A stretch of 64,000 nt of DNA, taken from positions 26,160,181 to 26,224,180 of the forward strand of contig OW203721.1 in the NCBI GenBank assembly GCA_934045075.1, read 5' to 3'. This DNA is from Yponomeuta sedellus. Its lineage: Eukaryota; Arthropoda; Insecta; Lepidoptera; Yponomeutidae. The notes beneath the pieces were generated by a model. It was not told the origin of the DNA. It did not search any database and saw only the letters and a list, made by a program, of their open reading frames with translations. Both the position numbers and the translations under genes were made by a program. Of this stretch, positions 63,885-64,000 are shown one piece after another; position 1 is the first letter of the stretch, and each line of letters starts with the position of its first letter.

Positions 63885-64000
63885 ATTTATTTTACATCGT
63901 GAGGAAATCTGAGTGCCTGGGGTCTCCGAATACCTCGGTGGGCACGCGTGGCAATTAAGCACATACTTTCTCTCTCTCTCTCTGAGAGAAGGCCTGTGCT
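63885..64000 (-). repeat. SINE body at window end
   Basis: CATCGTGAGGAAATCTGAGT and GGTGGGCACGCGTGGCAATT, then a (TC)n run and GAGAAGGCCTGTGCT. The same body as in 31803-31920 and 44935-45045. Truncated by the window edge. Confidence 0.6.

Overview
The window looks like lepidopteran (moth or butterfly) nuclear DNA. The reasons are GT-AG spliced genes of conserved insect/animal families, a 30K-lipoprotein domain (a family essentially confined to Lepidoptera), short Lep1-type Helitrons with A|TC...CTAG|T ends, RTE-type LINE tails, many tRNA-derived SINEs, and one BEL/Pao LTR retrotransposon. Exons are GC-rich islands in AT-rich, transposon-filled introns. No CRISPR arrays, operons, rRNA genes or convincing functional tRNA genes are present.

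Region 1 (about 1.2-30.1 kb, + strand): one carnitine O-palmitoyltransferase 1 (CPT1) gene. I could follow it through 15 coding exons with consistent splice phases to a complete 777-residue protein, including the malonyl-CoA-sensing N terminus, two membrane segments, the catalytic His and the STS motif. Degenerate extra copies of part of coding exon 1 follow that exon. Intron 5 contains a complete, intronless antisense gene (9279-10472, - strand). Its protein has a 30K-lipoprotein C-terminal half and an unfamiliar N-terminal half, and it is the most unusual gene here.

Region 2 (30.1-48.3 kb): repeat-rich DNA with a two-exon - strand gene (38066-45509) for an 83-residue secreted cysteine-rich peptide. 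A 7.2-kb intron separates its signal-peptide exon from its mature-peptide exon. The repeats include SINEs, RTE tails, Helitrons, a Harbinger-type MITE and several hairpins.

Region 3 (48.4-61.9 kb, + strand): a four-exon Rab-GAP gene of the RN-tre/USP6NL type (TBC domain, 448 residues). Its third intron holds a 7453-bp BEL/Pao retrotransposon in the same orientation. The element has 891-bp LTRs differing at one position by eye, a 5-bp target-site duplication (ACTTG), a tRNA-Tyr-type primer-binding site, and gag and pol frames separated only by a single in-frame TGA. It is a recent and structurally complete insertion.

Region 4 (61.9-64 kb): inverted-repeat and SINE/LINE debris downstream of RN-tre.

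The genes share no obvious pathway. CPT1 works in mitochondrial fatty-acid import, RN-tre in endosomal Rab regulation, and the two - strand genes encode a probable haemolymph/storage-type protein and a secreted peptide.
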